DNA from: Pyrobaculum sp. 3827-6
Lineage (GTDB): Archaea > Thermoproteota > Thermoprotei > Thermoproteales > Thermoproteaceae
DNA length: 64,000 nucleotides
Assembly: GCF_025641885.1 (NCBI RefSeq)
Contig: NZ_JAOTQN010000003.1
Coordinates: 124,001-188,000 of the forward strand
Reading direction: 5' to 3'
Of the stretch, positions 1 through 8,531 are shown one piece after another. Both the position numbers and the translations under genes were made by a program. Position 1 is the first letter of the stretch; each line of letters starts with the position of its first letter. Below the pieces are notes generated by a model. The model had not been told where the DNA came from. It worked only from the letters and a program-made list of their open reading frames with translations, and searched no databases.

Positions 1-504
1 CACCTCGGCGAGGACCTCTCCCGGCCGGGGGTGGCTAATACGCCTAGGCGCTTTGTGAAGGCTATGGAGGAGCTGACGCGGGGGCTTAGGGAGCCTCCCC
101 CCGAGGTGGTCTTCTTCCCACTGGAATACGAGGCGCAGGTGGGGCCTGTGGTTATTGAGAATATAAGCGCCGTGTCTGTCTGCGAGCACCACCTACTCCC
201 CATCCTCCTCCGGGTGTCAGTGGCGTACATCCCGGGGGACGGGGTGCCGGGGCTGAGCAAGGTTATTAAGCTTGTTAAGTGGGCCGCGGCGAGGCCAATT
301 ATGCAGGAGCGCTTCACCGAGTGGCTGGCTGATCTCTTAATGGAGAGGCTGAGGGCGCGGGCCGTCAAAGTTAGGGTGTGTGGAGTGCATATGTGCTCCT
401 TCATCCGGGGTGCGAGGGACGAACACCACAACATGGTGACCGAGGCGAGGCGTGGCGACATCGACGTGAGGCTGAGCTGCCGCAGGCCCCTGTCCTGTAG
501 ATGA
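1..504 (+). CDS. folE: GTP cyclohydrolase I (FolE), 5' end outside window
   Basis: Converts GTP to dihydroneopterin triphosphate, the first step of pterin and folate-like cofactor synthesis. The frame is open from base 1 and already shows the family's N-terminal Gly-Glu-Asp...Arg...Thr-Pro-Arg-Arg segment at about 10-60, so the gene begins upstream of the window and the ATG-less internal start near 31 should not be used. The zinc-site motif VCEHHLLP (about 177-200), the GLSKVIKLV segment and the second Cys in VHMCSF followed by RGARDEHHN are visible. The usual Gln-x-Gln-Glu-Arg helix reads IMQER. The stop TGA overlaps the ATG of the next gene (ATGA, 501-504), implying translational coupling to the short-chain reductase. 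Family membership is clear; pathway use is inferred. Confidence 0.9.
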   Translation, partial: HLGEDLSRPGVANTPRRFVKAMEELTRGLREPPPEVVFFPLEYEAQVGPVVIENISAVSVCEHHLLPILLRVSVAYIPGDGVPGLSKVIKLVKWAAARPIMQERFTEWLADLLMERLRARAVKVRVCGVHMCSFIRGARDEHHNMVTEARRGDIDVRLSCRRPLSCR

Positions 505-1175
505 GGCTAGTCGTCACGGGGGCCAGCGGCGGCATAGGGGCGGCGCTGGTACGTATCGCCAAGTCCAGGGGGGACTTCACCGTCGGCATCTCGAGGCGGC
601 CCTCCGAGGCAGACGTCCACCACAACTGCGACGTCCTCGACCTGCACTGCCTCAGAAAGGCGGCGGCTGAGGCGGGGCGGGTGGACGGCTTAGCTCTGCT
701 CCACGGCCACGGAGACCCGGGGCTGTGGGTCAAGCCGATTTCCGAGCTAGACGGAGACGACTTCCTCGACGTCTTCAGAGTCGACGTGGTGGGCTCGTTT
801 AACGTGGTGAAGGCCTTTCTCCCGGCCTTGTCGAGAGACGCCTCCGTGGTGCTTGTCTCCTCTACGCCGGGCCTCGTCGGCGACAGCTACGGCATCCCCT
901 ACGCCGCGGCTAAGAGAGCCCTGGCGGCGCTGGCTAGGAGCTTGGCTAAGGCGCCGGCCCCGGTGAGGGTAAACGCCGTGGCCTTCGGCCCAATCGCCAC
1001 TAGGTGGACCACGTGGACTAGCGAGGAGGAGCTGGAGGGGTTTAGGGGGAGGACTTTGTTGAAGAGGCTGGGGTCCCCCGAGGAGGCGGCTGAGGCTGTG
1101 TACTGGCTCCTCTCACCTGCCTCTAGCTACGTGACCGGCCATGTGCTAATCGTCGACGGCGGGGAGTCCCTTTGA
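501..1175 (+). CDS. Short-chain dehydrogenase/reductase coupled to folE
   Basis: A 224-residue Rossmann-fold oxidoreductase of the classical SDR type. Visible are the nucleotide-binding TGASGGIG (residues 6-13), a catalytic Ser at 120-121, the YAAAK pair Tyr134/Lys138, and a C-terminal VTGHVLIVDGG typical of the family. The usual NNAG stretch reads LLHGHGDPG, which is atypical. It starts at an ATG overlapping the folE stop by four bases, so both are almost certainly co-translated. That context suggests a pteridine- or dihydropterin-reductase-like role, but the substrate cannot be read from sequence; SDRs of this size also include sugar and fatty-acyl reductases. Its 3' end overlaps the convergent surface-protein gene by about 50 bp. 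Confidence 0.85.
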   Translation: MRLVVTGASGGIGAALVRIAKSRGDFTVGISRRPSEADVHHNCDVLDLHCLRKAAAEAGRVDGLALLHGHGDPGLWVKPISELDGDDFLDVFRVDVVGSFNVVKAFLPALSRDASVVLVSSTPGLVGDSYGIPYAAAKRALAALARSLAKAPAPVRVNAVAFGPIATRWTTWTSEEELEGFRGRTLLKRLGSPEEAAEAVYWLLSPASSYVTGHVLIVDGGESL

Positions 1176-2427
1176 CCACTATGTAGAGCGCCGCCGCGGC
1201 CATGACCGCCGCCACAGCAAGGAAGGCGTAGAGGGCGGGCCCCCCACCACCCGAAGCCGGAGTCTGCGTCACGACGCCGGCGGCGGGGGGCTGGCCTATG
1301 ACGAGCTGAGCGGTCTGTCCGGGGGCCAGCGTGACTGTGTACGTCAGATTTCTATCTCCCATGTCCGCCACCACTGTGTAGGTGCCGGGGGGTAGCTCGA
1401 CGCGTCTCGGCATGGTTGCGCTGGTGGTGTAGTTGCCTATAATGTACACCCTCCTAGCTGGCTGTAGATATGTTATGACTAGATACGCATTTTCCACCGT
1501 GACGATCAGCGCCTCTGAGAGGTGGCTCGCGGCCACTGTAAAGGTCTTCTTCGCGAAGCCGGCGTCCACCGTGACGGTGTACGGGACGCCGGGTAGCACC
1601 CACAGCTCGGCTTGGCCTTTGTATACCTGCCCCGCGACCACCACAGCCCAGTCGGTTCTAACAGCTCCAAAGGAGTCCACCGCCCGGATTACTAACCTAG
1701 TGGCGTTTACCACGAGGGTGCTGTTGCAGAGGCTCCACGGGTTGAAGACGTATCTATACGGCTCGCCAGTGGGGGTGCGCACCTCGGTCGCGGCGGCCCC
1801 AGTGTAGTTGACCATTGGGAGCATGTATGTAACGACCTCCCCCGCGCCGGCGACTACCGGAGTCCGCCCGCTGTATATCGCCACCTCGGTGACGGGAGGC
1901 CTTGCCCTGAAGATACATGTCTTTACCAGCCCGAGTTTAACAAGGTCGACCTGGGGTTGCCATATTGTGGTTTTTACATGTAGTGGCTTCTCCAGTATAT
2001 ATTTCTCCACTTTTGTTATGTATATCTCCAACTGGTAGTTTATATTCCCCACAGGTATCGACAGCGCCAGCGTGTTGTTTGTGAATGGTATTTCGAGATC
2101 TGTGTAGGTGCCGTTTGCCAGCTTAGCCATCTTCACGACGAGGACCCCGCTCGCCGGCAACGGCCCTATGTCTAGCGTGTCGATGTACTTCACGGTGGCG
2201 ACGTCGTGTCCCGTGGCGTAGGTCTTCCAGACCAGCAAGTTGCCGAGGTATATCTCCACCTGGCTACCCGCAGGCACCTCCGCCACCCCCGTGGCGTTCG
2301 TGGCGACGCAACGCCCCGCGGCGCAGACGGTGGCGTTGGGGATGGGGTAGCCAAGGTCGTTTCTAACCTCTATGAGGGCGGCCAGCGCCATGGATGCGAG
2401 GAGTATTATGTATACTGCCTGTTTCAC
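1123..2427 (-). CDS. Membrane-anchored surface protein with Ig-like repeats
   Basis: A 434-residue protein with an N-terminal signal segment (YIILLASMALAALIEV), a long extracytoplasmic beta-rich part and a C-terminal hydrophobic helix (about residues 395-418) followed by an Arg-rich tail that would face the cytoplasm. The middle contains repeated short sandwich-like modules with phrases such as PGTYTVVAD and PGVPYTVTVDAG, resembling PEGA or carboxypeptidase-regulatory-like folds, plus a Cys pair near the N-terminus (CAAGRC). The start is a GTG, with a TATA-like stretch at 2446-2456, placing it as leaderless. No enzymatic motif is seen. A role in the cell envelope or in holding another exported protein is inference. 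It overlaps the SDR gene tail-to-tail. Confidence 0.7.
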   Translation of the reverse strand: MKQAVYIILLASMALAALIEVRNDLGYPIPNATVCAAGRCVATNATGVAEVPAGSQVEIYLGNLLVWKTYATGHDVATVKYIDTLDIGPLPASGVLVVKMAKLANGTYTDLEIPFTNNTLALSIPVGNINYQLEIYITKVEKYILEKPLHVKTTIWQPQVDLVKLGLVKTCIFRARPPVTEVAIYSGRTPVVAGAGEVVTYMLPMVNYTGAAATEVRTPTGEPYRYVFNPWSLCNSTLVVNATRLVIRAVDSFGAVRTDWAVVVAGQVYKGQAELWVLPGVPYTVTVDAGFAKKTFTVAASHLSEALIVTVENAYLVITYLQPARRVYIIGNYTTSATMPRRVELPPGTYTVVADMGDRNLTYTVTLAPGQTAQLVIGQPPAAGVVTQTPASGGGGPALYAFLAVAAVMAAAALYIVVKGTPRRRRLAHGRSRS

Positions 2428-2591
2428 GGCTGGGGGGTTTGGCTGGTAATTAAAAGTTGGCCAGCTTTACATTAGGAATGAAAGATTTATATATAGACCC
2501 TCTTGGGGCTGTGGGGTTTGTATATGCCGTATTCCTCGCCATTGCTCTTAACTAAAAAAATACAGTTGATTAATGCTTTGAATTTAGCGAT

Positions 2592-2604
2592 ACATTTATA
2601 TATC
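2592..2604 (+). promoter_or_regulatory. TATA box of the Lrp-like regulator gene
   Basis: An A/T-only run centred near 2599 lies about 25 nt upstream of the ATG at 2624, so transcription should begin at or within a base or two of the start codon. The 200-bp gap 2428-2623 otherwise shows only A/T-rich sequence and a second TATA-like stretch near 2488-2496. Confidence 0.6.
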
Positions 2605-2623
2605 TCAAATTCTCTGGATTACT

Positions 2624-3094
2624 ATGACAGAGGAGGTAAAGCTTACAGACAGGCAGTACCAACTACTAAACCACCTGCTCCAGAGAGCACAGCCAATGAG
2701 AGTCTACACCGTCTACGGAGACCAGGACGAGATCGCCAGGGAGCTGGGAATGACCAGGCAGGCCCTTGCGATACACTTGAAGAGGCTTAAGGAGCTTGGG
2801 CTTGTTAGGACGGGGAGGGAGTTTGTAGACATCACAGAGAAGGCTGTGAAGCTCCTGAAGGGGCAGTCAAGCGACGTGATTATCTTGGTGAAGATTGAGC
2901 CTAAGTACCGAGACAAGGTGTACGACGCCACCAAGAAGTTGCCTATTGAGAAGGCCTTGAGGCTCGCGGGGGACTACGACCTCGCCGTGATTACCCAGGA
3001 GACTGTGTTAGACAAGGTGCTGGACTCTATTAACAACATGGAGGGCGTTAAGGAGACTAAGACGTTTATCTCAATCGGCGCTGTAAAAGAGTAA
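2624..3094 (+). CDS. Lrp/AsnC-type transcription regulator (HTH plus RAM-like domain)
   Basis: A 156-residue regulator. Residues about 8-70 form a winged helix-turn-helix with the recognition region EIARELGMTRQALAIHLKRL and a wing ending GLVRTGREFVDIT. Residues about 83-152 form an alpha/beta sandwich (VIILVKIEP ... YDLAVITQE ... GVKETKTFISIG) matching the amino-acid-binding RAM domain of Lrp proteins. It is leaderless from a TATA box about 25 nt upstream and is followed by a T-rich terminator. It stands alone, so its targets are unknown; self-regulation is common in this family. Family call is firm; ligand is not determinable. Confidence 0.85.
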   Translation: MTEEVKLTDRQYQLLNHLLQRAQPMRVYTVYGDQDEIARELGMTRQALAIHLKRLKELGLVRTGREFVDITEKAVKLLKGQSSDVIILVKIEPKYRDKVYDATKKLPIEKALRLAGDYDLAVITQETVLDKVLDSINNMEGVKETKTFISIGAVKE

Positions 3095-3102
3095 ATTTTT
3101 TA
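3094..3102 (+). terminator. T-rich terminator after the Lrp-like gene
   Basis: A run of six T residues follows the stop codon of the Lrp-like gene by a few bases, matching the oligo-T signals that end transcription in archaea. It lies in the short gap before the convergent 3105-3803 gene. Confidence 0.4.
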
Positions 3103-3104
3103 CA

Positions 3105-3803
3105 CTAAGTTTCAATTCCCGTGTTTAAGAGTGCGTAGAAGTGGGGAGTTACGTATTTCATCTCCTTTAGCCGTATGAGCTCTGGCGGTATCTTAATCTC
3201 CAGAGCCAGCGCCTCGCCCTCCTGCGTAAGCATATAGCGGGGCCCCTCCCTCTTTACGTACCCCCTCTTCTCCATCTCAACCAACAACGCCTGGAGTATA
3301 ACGTTTTCTCTGACTTTTTCGATAGCGGGCACAGTCCTTAGGCGGCGGGCAGTTACGTACCAGGCCACTGCTATGAGGTCGGGGGTCGCCTCGCCCAGCG
3401 TCTTTAGAAGGCCGGCCACTATTTGGAACATATGCTCCATCTTCTCGACTCCTGAGAGGAGGGCGAACTCGGCGGGCAAGGCGCCTCTCTCGACGTATTC
3501 CTTCAAGGCTGTGAGGTTGTGGTCTCCGCGCTCGACGTCGTAGAGGGCTAGGGACAGCAACAGCACGGGGTCTCTGTGGGGGAGGTATTTGGCTATGTCG
3601 TAGCTGTACAGCCTGTAGAAGGCCTCTTCGCAGAATTTTCTGTCCTTTCTGCTACACCACTTGGCGGCCATCGCCTTTGCGAAGAGTTTTTTCAGATCTG
3701 GAAGCCTCGCGAGGCCCCCCACCCCCAGTGTGTACAGCATCCAGGCTACTTTATACTCCACCCTGCTCCTCATCTCCATTAGCAATTCGCCGAGCGCCGT
3801 CAC
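3105..3803 (-). CDS. Conserved-looking protein of unknown function, helical
   Basis: I do not recognise this protein. It is predicted mostly alpha-helical, with a small Cys-containing part (CSRKDRKFC) near the first third and a C-terminal segment (YVKREGPRYMLTQEGEALA) that resembles the wing of a winged-helix DNA-binding fold. The open frame runs to 3893, but that would overlap the divergent aminopeptidase gene and its promoter. A GTG at 3803 or TTG at 3821 fits better, since TATA-like stretches lie at 3831-3836 and 3854-3861 on this strand. It converges on the Lrp-like gene. A regulatory role is only a guess from the terminal segment. Confidence 0.55.
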   Translation of the reverse strand: MTALGELLMEMRSRVEYKVAWMLYTLGVGGLARLPDLKKLFAKAMAAKWCSRKDRKFCEEAFYRLYSYDIAKYLPHRDPVLLLSLALYDVERGDHNLTALKEYVERGALPAEFALLSGVEKMEHMFQIVAGLLKTLGEATPDLIAVAWYVTARRLRTVPAIEKVRENVILQALLVEMEKRGYVKREGPRYMLTQEGEALALEIKIPPELIRLKEMKYVTPHFYALLNTGIET

Positions 3804-3853
3804 TGCACGGCGTCTTGCCAACGCCTCTCTTTTAAACTTTGCGGTTTGACTAC

Positions 3854-3861
3854 TTAAATAG
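3854..3861. promoter_or_regulatory. TATA core between divergent genes
   Basis: TTAAATAG sits about 23 nt upstream of the aminopeptidase ATG at 3880 and also reads as a TATA box (CTATTTAA) on the minus strand towards the 3105-3803 gene. The minus-strand geometry is less exact than at the other divergent pairs in the window. Confidence 0.55.
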
Positions 3862-3879
3862 ATGGGGGTCTGCCCACCT

Positions 3880-6351
3880 ATGAAATACCTCACCGGCAGA
3901 GATTTCGCCTTTCCCGAATATCTACCCCGCTACCCCCGTGAATTCGACTTCGAGATCCTCCACATGCGTCTGGATGTGAATATAGACTTGGAGGGGGGCG
4001 TGGTGGAGGGGGCCGTACGATATAGGGCCAGGGCGAGGAGGGACGGCGCGGCCGTTGTCCTCGACGCAGTGGAGATGGAGGTTCTGGGAGCCAGCCACGA
4101 CTACTACTACGACGGCGAGAGGATTGAGATTAGGCCCAGCTGGAGGAGGGGAGAGGAGACCGAGGTCTACGTGGCGTACAGGGCGAGACCGAGGGCGGGT
4201 ATGTACTTCATAAAGCCGCGTGGCCAGAGGAAGGGGCTCTACGTGTGGACGCAGGGGGAGAGCGAGTACAACAGGTACTGGGTCCCCCTGCCCGACTCGC
4301 CCAATGTGAAGTTCCCCTGGACCGTGGCGGTGACCGTGCCCAAGCCCTACGTGGCTGGCAGCAACGGGCTTCTGGTAGAGGTGCGGGACCTCGGCGACAG
4401 GCAGACTTATGTGTGGGAGCTGAGGCACCCAATGTCGCCGTACCTCCTGGCTATCGCCGTGGGTGATTTCGAAATCCATAGAGAGAGGTGCGGCGGCGTC
4501 GAGCTTGAGTACTACGTGCCGAGGTACGTGGGAAGCGAGTGGCGCTACTCTTTTTATAACACGTGTAGAATTATGCAGTTCTTCTCGGAGTACCTCGGGG
4601 TGCCGTTTCCCTACGAGCGCTACGCGCAGGTGGTGGTGCCGGAGTTTATCTATGGCGGAATGGAGAACACCACCTTCACAATACTCACGGATTGGACTAT
4701 CCACGACAAGCACGCCCACTGCCCCTACACCGGCTTCCCCTGCCCGGAGCAGGAGGACTTCACCTCCGACCCGCTGGTGGCACACGAGATGGCCCACATG
4801 TGGTTCGGCGACTTGGTGACAGCTAAGGACTGGGGACACATCGCCATTAACGAGTCCTTCGCAACTTTTGTAGAGGCTTTGTGGACCGAGGCGTCTAGGG
4901 GCCGGGATGAGTATCTCTACGAGATCTACACGAACTTCAAGACGTATCTGGGGGAGTACTCCAGGCGGTACTCACGGCCAATTGTCACCAATCTGTACAA
5001 AATCCCCGACGAGGTTTTTGACAGGCATTCGTACGAGAAGGGCTCCGCCGTGTTGCACACCTTGCGTAGCCTTCTCGGCGACGACGTGTTCCGCAGGGCG
5101 CTTAGGCTGTTCCTGGAGCGGCATAGGTACAGGGCGGTGGATATAGAGGATTTGCGGAAGGTGTTTGAGGAGGTGGCTGGGAGGGATTTGGAGTGGTTCT
5201 GGAGGCAGTTTTGGTACTCGGCGGGGCACCCCGTGTTGAAAGTCTCGTGGAGCTACTCCGAGGGCTCTCTGAGGCTTCAGGTTAAGCAGGCCCAGGGCGA
5301 CGACAGCTACCCGGTGTACACCTTCCCTCTTGAGGTGAAGGTGGTTTATGAAGACGGGAGGAGGGAGGTTAGGGAGGTGGCGCTTGGCGACAAGGAGGTT
5401 ACTCTCCACCTGGGGGCCGCCAAGCCGAGGTATATATGCGTCGACCCGGCTTTTAAAGTCATGAAGGCGCTGGACCTCCAGTACCCCCTGGAGTCCGCGG
5501 TGGCTATGGTGGAGGACGAGGACGTGTACTGTCGGTTGCAAGCCATCGAGGTGTTGAAGAGGAACGGTAGCGCCAGGGCTGTTGAGGCGCTGGGCAAGGC
5601 GCTGGGGGATAAGTTCTGGGGGGTGGCGGCTGAGGCGGCGAGGGCGCTGGGGGAGGTGGGGACGGAGCTTGCAGTTGCCAAGTTGATGGAGGCGTATTCT
5701 AAGGTATTCCACCCGAGGGTGAGGCGGGCCATTGTGGAGGCGCTTGGGGTCTCTAGGCGTAGGGAAGTGGGGGAGTTTCTAGACAGGGTGCTTCACGACC
5801 CGGGGGAGAGCTACTACGTCCGGGCGGAGGCCGCTAGGGCGCTGGGCAGGGTTAAGTGGGACTTCGCCGAGCACAGCCTGAAGAAGGCGCTGGAGTACCC
5901 CAGCCACGTCGACGTGATTAAGAGGGGGGCGCTGGAGGGCCTCGCCGAGCTGGGCACCGAAGATGCGTTGAAGATTGTCTTGCGCCACGCGGAGCCGGAC
6001 ATGCCGACGCCGGTGAGGGCGTCAGCGGTGCAGGCCCTGGCGAAGTTCGGCCCGCGGAGGGAGGTGGTCGAGGCGCTTAGGAGGTACATGCGGGATGAGA
6101 ACTTCAGAGTGAGGTACGCCGCCGTCACCGCCGCCTTGGAGCTGCTGGACCCGAAGCTGATGCCGGACCTCCAGGAGAGGGCGGAGCAAGACGTGGACGG
6201 GCGGATTAGGCGGGTGGCTAGGGAGATTGTGGAGAAGATTAGGAAGTTTATGGAGCGGGGGGCTGAGTACCAGAAGCTGAGGGAGGAGGTGGAGAAGATT
6301 AGGGAGGAGTACAGGCGGCTCGCCGACCGCGTGGCTAGGCTGGAGAGGTGA
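3880..6351 (+). CDS. M1 zinc aminopeptidase with C-terminal HEAT repeats and coiled coil
   Basis: An 823-residue metallopeptidase that should release N-terminal amino acids from peptides in the cytoplasm. The N-terminal beta domain is followed by the substrate-binding GGMEN motif, then HEMAH (His near residue 302) and NESFATF with the third zinc ligand Glu near 325, which together define family M1. Residues about 545-785 are a run of HEAT-like helical repeats (for example [21 protein letters not shown]), and 785-823 a charged coiled coil. The start at 3880 is preferred over an upstream ATG at 3862 because the TATA core is 23 nt before it. The stop is two bases from the uracil phosphoribosyltransferase start, so the two are probably one operon. 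Confidence 0.9.
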   Translation: MKYLTGRDFAFPEYLPRYPREFDFEILHMRLDVNIDLEGGVVEGAVRYRARARRDGAAVVLDAVEMEVLGASHDYYYDGERIEIRPSWRRGEETEVYVAYRARPRAGMYFIKPRGQRKGLYVWTQGESEYNRYWVPLPDSPNVKFPWTVAVTVPKPYVAGSNGLLVEVRDLGDRQTYVWELRHPMSPYLLAIAVGDFEIHRERCGGVELEYYVPRYVGSEWRYSFYNTCRIMQFFSEYLGVPFPYERYAQVVVPEFIYGGMENTTFTILTDWTIHDKHAHCPYTGFPCPEQEDFTSDPLVAHEMAHMWFGDLVTAKDWGHIAINESFATFVEALWTEASRGRDEYLYEIYTNFKTYLGEYSRRYSRPIVTNLYKIPDEVFDRHSYEKGSAVLHTLRSLLGDDVFRRALRLFLERHRYRAVDIEDLRKVFEEVAGRDLEWFWRQFWYSAGHPVLKVSWSYSEGSLRLQVKQAQGDDSYPVYTFPLEVKVVYEDGRREVREVALGDKEVTLHLGAAKPRYICVDPAFKVMKALDLQYPLESAVAMVEDEDVYCRLQAIEVLKRNGSARAVEALGKALGDKFWGVAAEAARALGEVGTELAVAKLMEAYSKVFHPRVRRAIVEALGVSRRREVGEFLDRVLHDPGESYYVRAEAARALGRVKWDFAEHSLKKALEYPSHVDVIKRGALEGLAELGTEDALKIVLRHAEPDMPTPVRASAVQALAKFGPRREVVEALRRYMRDENFRVRYAAVTAALELLDPKLMPDLQERAEQDVDGRIRRVAREIVEKIRKFMERGAEYQKLREEVEKIREEYRRLADRVARLER

Positions 6352-6352
6352 G

Positions 6353-6988
6353 ATGCCGGTCAAGATCATAGACCACGTATACGCCCAGTACCTCCTCACC
6401 AAGCTGAGAGACCGCCGCACGGGCAGTATCGAGTTCCGGAAGGGCCTTGTGCGGCTTGGGAGGATTATTGGGTACGAGCTGGCTAAGACCTTCCCCACTC
6501 GCTACGTAGAGGTGGAGACGCCGCTGGGGAGGGCCACGGGGATTGACATAATTGGGCTGGACAGGGTGGTGATTATCCAGGTGCTACGCGCAGCGATGCC
6601 CCTAGTGGAGGGTCTTATAAAGGCCTTCCCCCAGGCGCGGCTGGGGGTGGTGGCGGCGAGGAGGAGGGAGGAGGGGGGCGTGGTGGATGTTGAGGTGTTT
6701 TACTCCAAGATACCGGCCGTAGAGGCAGGCGACACGGTGATTGTGGCCGACCCCATGCTGGCGACTGGGGTCACCATGAGCAGGGTGATTGAGGAGGTGT
6801 ATAAGGCGGGGGCGCCGGGGAGGCTCGTGGCGGTTTCCGTCATAGCGACGCCTGCGGGCATAGAGAGGGTGCTGTCTCGATGGCCCCAGGCCGAGATATA
6901 CACAGTGGCGGTGGACCCCGAGCTTAACGACAGGGCGTTTATAGTCCCCGGCCTCGGGGACGCGGGGGACAGGGCGTTTGCTACTTAG
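6353..6988 (+). CDS. upp: Uracil phosphoribosyltransferase
   Basis: Salvages uracil with PRPP to make UMP. The 211-residue sequence shows the PRPP-binding loop [12 protein letters not shown] (about residues 130-142) and the uracil-recognising C-terminus [15 protein letters not shown], both hallmark motifs. Length is normal for the family. It lies immediately after the aminopeptidase gene (one base between stop and start), consistent with cotranscription linking peptide and base salvage only by position. Its last eight bases overlap the convergent prepilin-type peptidase gene. Confidence 0.95.
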   Translation: MPVKIIDHVYAQYLLTKLRDRRTGSIEFRKGLVRLGRIIGYELAKTFPTRYVEVETPLGRATGIDIIGLDRVVIIQVLRAAMPLVEGLIKAFPQARLGVVAARRREEGGVVDVEVFYSKIPAVEAGDTVIVADPMLATGVTMSRVIEEVYKAGAPGRLVAVSVIATPAGIERVLSRWPQAEIYTVAVDPELNDRAFIVPGLGDAGDRAFAT

Positions 6989-7574
6989 GCAGAAGCCAGA
7001 TGGCTACGTACGCCCAGTACCCCGCCGCTAGGTACACCACGTAGGGGAGGCCGTACTTCGCCTTGATCCACCTATCTCTAAGCTCTAGCCTGGAGGGGTC
7101 GTATCTCTCCATGTCTCTTACGTCGCCGACTACATATTTGAGGGGGCTTCTTCTAAACTCCTCTATGGATACGCAGATGTGGGTGAGCCTCTCTGCCAGC
7201 GTCATCTCGCAGGGCCTCTTCCTGTTTTTTAGGTAGAGGTAGGCGACGTGCGCCGGGAGGAGGGCGGAGCCGGCCATCACGGCGACGAAGGGCGTCGGGA
7301 GGAAGGGGAGTGGGGGCGGCGCGGCTCCGATCAGCGCCATTGATATCGAGTCTGCGTATCCCGACCCCAGAAGCCGCATAAGGAGGGCCAGGGCCGCGGC
7401 TACGCCAAGGGAGAAGAGGTAGAGGGGCGAGCCCCAGTTCAGCGCTACCAGCAGAGCCGCGGGCAGGGCCCCTGCGGCGAATATACGCGCATCTATCTCC
7501 CTGCCCTTAAGGTCCTGCACCGCCGCGGCTGTCAGGACGGCGCCGATGGCGGCTACGCCCAGCGCCTCTATCAT
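6981..7574 (-). CDS. Archaeal prepilin/preflagellin peptidase-like membrane protease (A24)
   Basis: A 197-residue integral membrane protein with about six hydrophobic helices. The two catalytic aspartates of the A24 family are present: Asp21 in VQDLKGREI and Asp75 in [13 protein letters not shown]. Such enzymes cleave the positively charged leader of type IV pilins or archaellins at the membrane. A cytoplasmic loop (about residues 115-165) is charged and longer than in minimal homologues. Its ATG overlaps the stop of the upstream PGI/PMI gene by four bases, so they share a transcript. Substrate pilins are not in this window. Family call is good; choice between pilin and archaellin processing is not possible. 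Confidence 0.8.
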   Translation of the reverse strand: MIEALGVAAIGAVLTAAAVQDLKGREIDARIFAAGALPAALLVALNWGSPLYLFSLGVAAALALLMRLLGSGYADSISMALIGAAPPPLPFLPTPFVAVMAGSALLPAHVAYLYLKNRKRPCEMTLAERLTHICVSIEEFRRSPLKYVVGDVRDMERYDPSRLELRDRWIKAKYGLPYVVYLAAGYWAYVAIWLLPK

Positions 7575-8482
7575 TGCAGGCGTCTTTTGAGGGCGTCTAT
7601 CCGCGGGGTTGCCAGTGGGTTTATGCCTCTGGCCTCTGCCAGCTTTATGGAGGCTATCCCCACGTCTCTTAGGAAGGACAGCACGCCTCTGAGGTGCATC
7701 TCCACTGCGTACAGAGTCCCGCCTATAATCTCGACGGTGGCCTTTACTCTGTCTTGGTGTTCCTTGGGTATGTGGGGGCTTGTAAGCGCCACCACCGGCC
7801 TCTCCGAGCCCTCTATCCAGTTGTGGTGGGCCTCTGGGAGTATCTCGACTGAGGGCTCGATTTTCGCGTTCTCATTGAACTCGTTTTTTACCCGGTAGGC
7901 GACGCCTCTCATGCTTTCCGGCGCCACGATAGTCGGCCTTTTCTGGAACGTCTCGACGAGGCTGAGGATGAGGGGGTCGCTGGGGGGTTCGAGAGACTCC
8001 GGCATCTCCACTTCTACCCCGTAGATTTTTTTAACTATGTGAAGAGCCGCCGTGAGGAGCTGGGGGAGGGCGGCGCGGGGGGCGCTTGCCTTTGGGACGA
8101 TTACCGTGGGGATCCCCATCTGGGCTAGCCTGCCTCCTGTGGTGACCGCGATGGTGGGTATCCTCTTCTTTTTGGCCTGCTCTACCGTGTAGAGGGTTTC
8201 TATGGTGTTTCCTGAGTAGGAGACGGCTATTAGCAACCCGTCGCGTGTCTTGAGGAAGTAGTCCTTCACGGGGATTACCTCTATGTCCCAGTTCCAGACG
8301 GTGGAGAGGTCTCTCACTAGGTCCGCTACCACGCCGGAGCCTCCCATGCCGCTTATATAGAGCCTGGGGGACGGCTCTATCTTCACCACTTCGCCGTCTA
8401 TCGAGTAGGTGGTTGGTATGTCGACGCTCCGCAGTATGTAGCGTTCCCAGTTTGTGTAGTCCTCCAGCATTCTGGCCGCCAC
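7571..8482 (-). CDS. Bifunctional phosphoglucose/phosphomannose isomerase
   Basis: Interconverts glucose-6-phosphate or mannose-6-phosphate with fructose-6-phosphate. The 303-residue protein has the SIS fold motifs YISGMGGSGVVADL (about 43-56) and AVSYSGNTIETLYTV, the conserved EFNENAKIEPSVEILPEAHHNWIEG block, and a C-terminal [13 protein letters not shown]. It closely resembles the crenarchaeal PGI/PMI described from Pyrobaculum aerophilum. The GTG at 8482 fits a TATA core centred 24 nt upstream; an ATG four codons inside is the alternative. It is divergent from XPB, sharing that TATA core, and overlaps the peptidase gene downstream by ATGA. Confidence 0.93.
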   Translation of the reverse strand: MAARMLEDYTNWERYILRSVDIPTTYSIDGEVVKIEPSPRLYISGMGGSGVVADLVRDLSTVWNWDIEVIPVKDYFLKTRDGLLIAVSYSGNTIETLYTVEQAKKKRIPTIAVTTGGRLAQMGIPTVIVPKASAPRAALPQLLTAALHIVKKIYGVEVEMPESLEPPSDPLILSLVETFQKRPTIVAPESMRGVAYRVKNEFNENAKIEPSVEILPEAHHNWIEGSERPVVALTSPHIPKEHQDRVKATVEIIGGTLYAVEMHLRGVLSFLRDVGIASIKLAEARGINPLATPRIDALKRRLQ

Positions 8483-8502
8483 GGGTTGTTGTGTGTTGTT
8501 TC

Positions 8503-8510
8503 TTAAATAG
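8503..8510. promoter_or_regulatory. Single TATA core serving PGI/PMI and XPB
   Basis: TTAAATAG is the only TATA-like sequence in the 49 bp between the GTG of PGI/PMI (8482) and the GTG of XPB (8532). Its centre is 24.5 and 25.5 nt from the two start codons, so it fits both directions for leaderless transcripts. Confidence 0.7.
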
Positions 8511-8531
8511 CTTTTATTGTGTATAATCTAC

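Noticed and set aside
3922-4839. 305-residue open frame on the minus strand
   Set aside because: Antisense shadow of the M1 aminopeptidase; low-complexity His/Val/Leu-rich product with no start signal and no motif.
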